Shown in pieces: positions 13,201 through 22,200 of a stretch of 64,000 nucleotides of DNA. The notes beneath the pieces were generated by a model that had not been told where the DNA came from, searched no databases, and saw nothing but the letters and a program-made list of their open reading frames with translations. This DNA comes from Asterias amurensis (taxonomy: Eukaryota; Echinodermata; Asteroidea; Forcipulatida; Asteriidae), in the NCBI RefSeq assembly GCF_032118995.1, contig NC_092659.1, positions 9,961,177-10,025,176 on the forward strand, read 5' to 3'. Position 1 is the stretch's first letter. Every line of letters starts with the position of its first letter. Both the position numbers and the translations under genes were made by a program.

Positions 13201-16200
13201 TTTTTCCCCCGTCTTTATTTTGGCAAACTCCTAAGTAAACATTTTCCAGGAGTTATTTCATTCGCCATGTTTTACGTTCGTCACCAAACGGCGATACCAT
13301 ATAATGCACATTAATTAGGTATAAACATTTTAAAATGCAATGAGCAATTTAGAAACAGGGAGGAAAAAGAAACGACTGGAGCCAGAAGGGTTGCCTAAAA
13401 GAAGCACAGTTCCTGTCTAGAGGTTCTCCTCTCCAGCTGATCCTAAAGAGAACAGCAATTTTGGCCTGTTTGATCTAAAATTTTTGGTCTATATTGGCCA
13501 AAATTTCCATTCCAGGAAAACAATAAAAAAATGTTGCAGTCCAGTCAGTGAGCAAACAAAATTTGCTGATTGCTGCATCCAAATTACATCCATTAGACTG
13601 GTGCCTTATCAGCAAAGGCTTTGCTTAAAGACAGTGGACACTATTGGTAATTGTCAAAGACTAGCGTTCACAGTTGGTGTATCTCAACATATGCATAAAA
13701 TAACAAACATGTGAAAATTTGAGCTCAATTGGTCATCAAAGTTGCGAGATAATAATGAAAGAAAAATAACTTGTCACACAAAGTTGTGTGCGTTTAGATG
13801 GTTGATTTCGAGACCTCAAGTTCTAAACTTGAGGTCTCGAAATCAAATTCGTTGAAAATTACTTTTTTCTCGAAAACTATGGCACTTCAGAGGGAGCCGT
13901 TTCTCATAATGTTTTATACCATCAACCTCTCCCCATTACTCGTCACCAAGAAAGGTTTTATGCCAATAATTATTTTGAGTAATTACCAATAGTGTCCACT
14001 GCCTTTAAATAAACTTGCTTTTGCCCACCATTCAGACGGACAACATAATTTTATTTTAGGATGACCAGGGCTCTATTCCACACACACTATAAGATGAAAT
14101 AGAAATGTCTCACAATTTTAACTGCTAGGTTAAAAGTGTGACGTCACAATAATAATCACTATGGCAATACTGAAAACTTGATCATCTAAATATTATAATA
14201 ATGAATCTATGTGAAATCAAGTAATAATCAGCATATAATTTCTTAAGCTCAACATGTGTTGTTCATTGTAACCACATCAAAAGGATACACCCATACACAA
14301 CACAAAAATCTGAGGAGTTAGGGTTCCAGTCCACACTGTAGATGGGTCCAGTTTTAGCTGTAAAATAAATAATCATTCACTAATAAGTATTGACCTAAAC
14401 ACAGTGTCTAAAACTTGTTTATTAATAACAATAACATCAAGGTACTGAAGGCACTGAGTATATACAAACTTTCAGAGAGATAAGGGTTTACAAGGTGCTA
14501 CGGCACATTAAGCAGCCACAGCCAGGAACACCGGGCTAACCCCTTCTCTTTTCGATAAGTATACTGGGTTCTTTATCATGCGTTACACAACACATGGGAC
14601 CAATGGCTTTACATCCCATCCAAAGGACGAAACAATGGTTTAGTGTCTTGCTTAAGGACACAAGTGTCGTGGCTGGGGATTCGAACCCACACTCTGCTGA
14701 TCAAAAACCAAATAAGTAAACAAAATTCCAACATCCATTATCAATTCTTAAGACTTATACATTATAATATTCTTTGTTTTTACCCTTACACTTACATGTG
14801 TGTAAGCACTGCATATTCAGTACTTTTCTGAGTTCTTGAAGAAAAATCACAAACCTATTACCTAGGTGGGACCACAACGAACTAATAGATTTAACACGCC
14901 TGTGATTTTTTCACAGAACTCAAAAAAAGGACCAAATATACAGTAAATACACACATAGGTAAAAACCCCAAATAAAATTCTTTATCCCGATTCAAACTCA
15001 ACACATGAATAAAACCAATATAGGATTTGGACGGCCTCTAGTTGGAAAGACATCTGCTCTAGAATTGCAACGGTCGTGAGTTTGAATAACACACGAGTAA
15101 TATGCCTACCCAGGAAAGTACTGAACATACAGTGCTGACACATGTCGGTTTAAAGGTAAACACAACGATGCAAATTTAACATCCATTTATAAAGTGACAG
15201 TTCGAATACCATGCAATTTCCCCCCAATAAAAACTAACCACTATAATGACAGTTTCCCACAATGTAATAACTTTCAGCATGGTGGTTTGCTAAATAAAAC
15301 TAGCAAAAAAAAAACCCCAGCATATCCAAACTTTGAGCACCATTCTCCGCTGCCGAATCTGGTTTCCTTATCTGCACAATGGACAGCTCAATCTTCAGAT
15401 TGTGCAATTACATTAGGTTTTCAGGCTAAAAACCGAGCGCCTTAAAAAGAAGAAAACCAAGAGGTGTTTGAGCTCCTAATTATTGACATACAACATCAAA
15501 GTCACTGGACACTATTGGTAATTACTCAAAATAATTGTTAGCATCAAACCTTACTTGGTATCGAGTAATGGGAGAGGTCAATAGTATAAACATTGTGAGT
15601 AGCTCCCTCTGAAGTGACATAGTTTTCGAGAAAGAAGTAACTTTCCATGAATTTGATTACAAGACTGCGGAATTAGAGTTTGAAGTGTCTCGAAATCATG
15701 CATACACCTTCGTGTGACAAGGGTGTTTTTTCTTTCAAAGTTATCTCGCAACTTCGACAACCAATTGAGTTCAAATTTCACAGGTTTGTTATTTTATGCA
15801 TATGTTGAGATGCACCAAGTGAGAAGACTGGTCTTTGACAATTACCAATAGTGTCCAGTGTCTTTAACCAACAAATAGACTACTCACACAATGCTACTGT
15901 ACAACCCTGTCCACTGGTGTCCAAATAGTGTAACGCTTGCTCTCCATAATATGACTTGCCTGTCTTGTCAACATCAACACTTGCAATGGCAAGAAGAGCA
16001 GTTCCTGCCAAAAATAACAAGAACAAAACCAAAGATTTTAGAAGAAACATCATCACACAAGCTTCTGCGTCCCATATCCAAGGAGTCTCACTTGCAACGC
16101 ACAAAAGTTCAAATTTCAGAACATTATCTCGCGACAAACAGCATGCTTGAGTTTAGAATGTAATTTTTGCACTTTCAGAATGCAGCGCTTGATGCATTGA

Positions 16201-19200
16201 CACTCACAATACGCAGTGTGCTATGCAAAGGTTTTTATACCACCATGACCGCCCTCCAGTTCGAGAGTCTGATTGGTTGATTAGCGTGTACTGGAAGCAA
16301 AAATCATGTACATACCTTTCTTGTTCCATATCATATTAATGTTATCTGCTTTGAAGAAGCTTTTACTGGCTATGGCTGCTCCCTCCCCTCCCAAGTTGGG
16401 GTATCGATATAATCTCACAAAAGCAGGAGATCCCTAGCATATGGAAACATCAAGAGTGGAGATTTGTAAAAATGGAAAGTGAACTTGGGGTCTTTCCTAC
16501 CCTTAGTTAAAAACACTGGACACCTTTGGTAATTGTAACTTGATGTATCTCAATATATGCACAAAATCACAAACCTGTGAAAATTTGAACTCAATTGGTC
16601 GTCAAATTTGGGAAATAATAATGGAAGAAAAAACACCCTTGTCACAAGAAGTTGTGTGCTTTCATATACTTGATTTCGGGACATCAAAATCTCATTCTGA
16701 GGTCTCAAAATCAAATTCAAATGTTTCAGTGGAAAATTACTTCTTTCTCCAAACCTACGTTACTTCAGAGGCCCTTTCTCACAATGTTTTATACTATCAA
16801 CAGCTCTCCATTGCTTGTTACCAAGTAAGTTTTTATGCCAACAATTATTTTGAGTAATTACCACTAGTGTCCAGTGCCATTAACAGGATATGGTTAGTCC
16901 CTAGAAACCCTTGGTAGTAAATCTTAACTTTGATACATACACTGTACTGACAGATTATACCATTTGAGGGATTAAATTACTCTCAGTTAGCAAATAATGC
17001 AGAAGGAACTATAGTTAGTTTTAACTTTTAAGTTTGCTTTGGGTTAGCCTTGCTCAAGGCAGTCGAATTACTTATTCCGAAAAAAGACCGCCGTTGTATA
17101 AAACCCACCCGTATTCACTCTGCGTAACATCGCACGACACGGTGCCCCCGTACACTATCCGCATGAAGCCACTGACCTCATTACTATAATAAGCGAAGAG
17201 TTCCCACGGTCAGCTCATTACCATAATGCCCGCGAAAGACGAGACATGTCTACATCATCACACACCACCACCACGGACACTCAGCGAGCATGATAGACGT
17301 GCGTGATTGGACGTCAAAATGAATAATTCATTTTGCCTCACATCCTGTGTTGTCTGATATGTCTGACGAACGATATACATATTCATGAGTTGCATACTAG
17401 CATATCCGAGAGCCCCCCCAATTTTGTCCACTAGTGGAATTTTTTCAATACAACACATTAAACCCGGAAGATACAGCCCGACAAGGCTGTCGGCCTGACG
17501 GCCTCCGCATGCGGTTAGTGGTACGAGTGCGATGACTTGTGTGAAAAGTATTCGTCTGATCTGACAGTGTGTGTACGGGTGGGTCATTCGGTGTGATTGC
17601 ACGCACCACGAACAGGGTATACGGGTGGGTTTACAGCGGCGTCTTTTCGGAGCGAATAATGCGACTGCCTTGAGCAAGGCTAGCCTTGGATCGGTCAAGT
17701 TGGTCTTTGAAAAGCGTTTGTAACCATTTGTTATAAAATGCATATGGTTGGAAAGATAATTTAAAAGTAGAATACAATGATCCACACAAATTTGCCTCGA
17801 AATTACGTGGTTTTCCTCTTACTTTGCAAACTAACACAGTTAGCCATTTCTGGGAGTCAAAAATTCGACTCCCATAAATGGCCGACCATGTTAGTCGACG
17901 AGGTAAAAGGAAAACCACGCAATTTCAAGTGATACTTGTGTGGATCATTATATTCTACTTTTAAAATATCTCTCTAATCATATGCATTTTATAACAAACG
18001 GTTACAAACACTTTTCAAAGACCAACTCGACCGATCCAAGGCAACGTGTTCCTTTAACATCAGGAACATAAGCAAACACTACATGAATGTGATGTACAGT
18101 TTGTACTAGCCTGAACATCTGACATCACACTTCGAGGCTCGTGAATAACGCCAGAGACCTGCCTAAAAACCAGCGTGTATTTTCACCTTTGACCTACTTT
18201 CATTTCATATAGAGATATGCAGTTAAATTCTATCGCGGACTTGACAGCAGTAAACTGTTTGGGCATATTGAAAGCTCATGCCACTGCACGTTTATACTGA
18301 TATCATTGTATCCAATGGAATCACAGGATCTGAGGAGCAGGGACCTGTCTTTATCCTTGTGGATAAAGACAGGGGCCCAGTCTAAGTTTGTACTTACCTT
18401 AACAACAGGAACATAAGCAGCAACAGAGGGTGGGGATTCCCCTTCTGAGATTACACATCCTTCCATTTTAGGAAGCTGAAGTCTGGCCACAATGTTCACT
18501 AAAAATACACAAACATTCACATTAACATGTATTCCATTATCTCATTTAATGCCACATATATTTCTTTCTATACAAAAACAAAATAAAGGATTTAATACAA
18601 ATCTGAAAAAAATTAGGAACCTTTAATTTAGAGCTGGATCCAATCCCATTATAGGCCCAAGATTTTTAGTCATTTGAAAAAGCATATTATTTTAAATCCT
18701 TTGGTTGTAGATCCAGTCCATGTTCTCTCATCTAATCTATTTATCTCTGCTACATACAAACATGTACCAATTTAAATTGTATTTCAGACAAATAGTTCTT
18801 AAGGAACAGTATGTTGCCTTGGATCGGACGAGTTGGTCTTTGAAAAGTCTTTGGGTTAACGCCCCACTATAGGATTTGAGGCTTTGCATGGTGAGGTATC
18901 AATATATATTTGGTTTGCGGTAACACCATGTGTGTATCTTCTTGCCGGGTAGAGTTTGTCCTTGGAGAGCTGTCTTTCTATATTCTACTATCACAGAGTA
19001 GATTTATCAGATTGTTTGGGAAACTTCTCAGTTCTGATAGGAACTGTCCTGCTTCTTAACTACTACCCGGGCGGAAGGTATAGATAATTGGCTGGGACTA
19101 CTACTTTAGCTTATAGGACCGTAACTAACTGAACTACCGCAGAGTCAGTTCTTGAGTTGGTCTCAACGTTTCAACTAACTTGCTCTAGTCATCGTCAAGA

Positions 19201-22200
19201 AGTCCCATTTCTTATTGTTTCCCATGCAAAACTCTGGTTGATTTGCAAAACTAATTAAAACCTAACCCACGTAATCCCAGATCAAAAGAAAAAAGTGTCA
19301 AATATAGAAGTTGATACAACCTACCAAAATCATGGTCGCTGTAGCACAGAACACCTCCACTGGCAAATACAGCGCACACCTTTTCATCAGCTGACCACTG
19401 AGGTCTCCTATTATGAGTCAAATCAGATAACAAATAGTTTGAGAAGAACTTTTACCTGATTTTTCGTATAAAGAAGTTCAAATTCTCAGCCAAAATGACA
19501 ACAGGACTGCAGAATGCGTTGTTCCAAAATGGGAATTTTAACTTCAAACTTCAGCATTAACCCCTAAAGATTTCACACTCAATCTGTATCTGTATAGTTG
19601 AGCCAGGAAAAATACATCTCAAGACACATCACACCAGCTTTGCCCATTGTGTGGATGGTATGGCTTTATTATTGAAGTGATTAGTGAGAGTGTCCTTGAA
19701 GATATCTAAGATGCCTGTGATTTTGTTGACAGGACTGAGTGAACAACACACACTGGTGTAAATGGGTAAAAGCCAAAATTAATATTGACTTTAATTGCTA
19801 CTCACCATACAGCTCTTTTCCTCTGGATGGTTGAGTTAACTACTTCTCCTGTCTTTAGATTCCATATATGAAGATTGTGACTGGCTAACTGATTATCTTT
19901 GACAGCTGCAAAACAAAATTGTGCTCAATAAATGTCATTCTTGCATATAGTTTCGCTAAGGTAAAGCGTTCTCCTTAATCAAAAATGGAGCATCATCCTT
20001 TATCTTGGTGCAGCCATCTTGAATTTCTATCATTGAAATCAATGTTACCAAACCGAGGCTGGAAAAACAAAATGTAGTCTGGTTACTATTTGCAAAATGA
20101 TTATTAGCATTCATTATTGTTAAATGATACAAGGAACATGACCAATATGGAGACATTCACAGAAGCAAAGAAATCTCTTGCAACCAAAAAATACTGTTTT
20201 GAGAAAATCTTGTTTAAAGTAAACCAACTCTTCAAAATAACTGGCTGGTAGACTATTCGCTATTCAATCTTTCAAATGTTACTTATCACAGAGGTAGAGA
20301 TCCTAAATCATACAAATCAGTTTCCAATTTTGTCTATGTAGCGTGTTTAATTATTGAGTTAGTAAATTGCCTCTTCATGAAAACTGTACAAAACATGGTT
20401 TGTGTGCGGCACATCATGTGTTGCAAAATGTTTGGTTGCTCATGTAAAATTAAAAAGCCAGACCACTCCATTTGGCACTGTGCAAGCAGATAAATCTACA
20501 CGGTCGGTCATGTAATCACTTTTGGGCACTTTGTAGAAATTATCCAGTTTGTTTTTTAGCCTTTCATAAAACACGTTTTTTGGCACTTTGTGCAAAAACT
20601 AAGGAAAAAAAATAAATAAATAAATTTGGGCCATACAATTTTCAGAACTCCACAAAATTTTCCCAGATTTGTACTGAAACGCAATCACATGAAAAATAGC
20701 TTGATAATTTCGTATTTTTACATAAGCAGTTGAGTTATGTATGTATTATCGTCCGATTTGAAAATTTCCGAAATTCTCACACTGTCTGCTCTCTAAAAAG
20801 CAAAAGATTCTAAACCACAGTAAACTGAATCTTTGAGCTCTAGATTTCCCTTAAGTATTGGCCAATCACAGCCCACACTCAAGAGTCCATGAAACACCTG
20901 GCACATTAAAATCCCAATAGGCCAAGTAAAAACAAATACCAGTTGATCGTCCAGGTTTTTCCAAAAAGATGAGGGTGAGGGCCTTCTTATTTTTTCATTT
21001 TGTATTTTGTTTCAAAGGTGGCCACCAAGCATTTTCATTCAAACTGGCAACCAATTCTTAACTTTTAACCACCATTTACTTTCTGTATAGTTACAATTGC
21101 TTAAAAAAATTGGAAGTCTATTAAGAAATACACAGAAATATTATCTTTTTGGGAAAAAAAAGAAAAAAAAAGAAAAAAGAAAAAAAAAAGAAAAGAAAAG
21201 GATGCGGCCTCAAAAAAGATGAGGGAGGGGACGATCAACTGCTAGTTTTTAAAAAATTATTTGGCCTTATGGTTTATGTTGACAGTTACTATGGAGGACA
21301 GAATTTTTGATTGGATCAGCCTTGGCCAAGTAACACTGCAGAGATAACGAAAACGATATCGATTACGACGCAAAGAGAACGCATTCTATTGGTTTAAAAT
21401 GCTCCACGCAGAATACGCCCACGCTCATTCAACCAATCGAAGGTGTGTGTTGTTAACATTCTCGTTGTCATTCTCATTATCGAGGCGTGTGTGACCGGGC
21501 CTATATTCCTACCTTGATAATTCTGCCACGTAGCAAGGTATGTTCCTAGAGGAGAGAAACATAGCTGAGCAATCTTGGCCAGTTGAAACTGATGGAGTAA
21601 CTTATAATCTGACAATCGGATCACCTTCGTGCTGTAAAACAAAATAGTCATACCAATGCCTTTAATGTTGTGGATTAGCTGTCTAATATACAACTGGACC
21701 AGCTTAAAAACCTTAAAGGCACTGGACACTATTGGTAATTACTCAATATAATTGTTAGCATACAAACTTACTTGGTAACAAGCAATGAAGAGCTGTTGAT
21801 AGTATAACACATTGTTAGAAATAGCTCCCTCTGAAATAATGGTTTTTGAGAAGGGATTAACTTTCACTAAAATATTTGAATTTGATTTTGAGACCTCGGA
21901 ATTAGATTTTGAGGTCCCAAAATCAAGCATCTGAAAGCTCACAACTATGATAAGGGTGTTAATTCTTTCAGTATTATCTCGCAACTTGACCAATTGAGTT
22001 CAAAATTGTTTGTTATTTTATGCATATGTTGAGATACACCAAGTGAGAAGACTGATCTTTGACAATAACCAATAGTGTCTAGTTTCATTAATCTCCACTG
22101 TGCTGTAACAAGGAGACATAAAGGTCATACAGTTACGTTATTATTATGATAGTTTACTTTCATTCATTTCATTTATTTTGTTAATTCTGGTTGTCAAACC

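Noticed and set aside
14289-14291. GTGTAT at 14290 as the EIF2A exon 10 donor
   Set aside because: It leaves the wrong phase for exon 11; the GTATCC donor two bases on gives the conserved YGF junction.
17258-17785. 175-aa minus-strand open frame
   Set aside because: It runs across two unrelated mobile elements.
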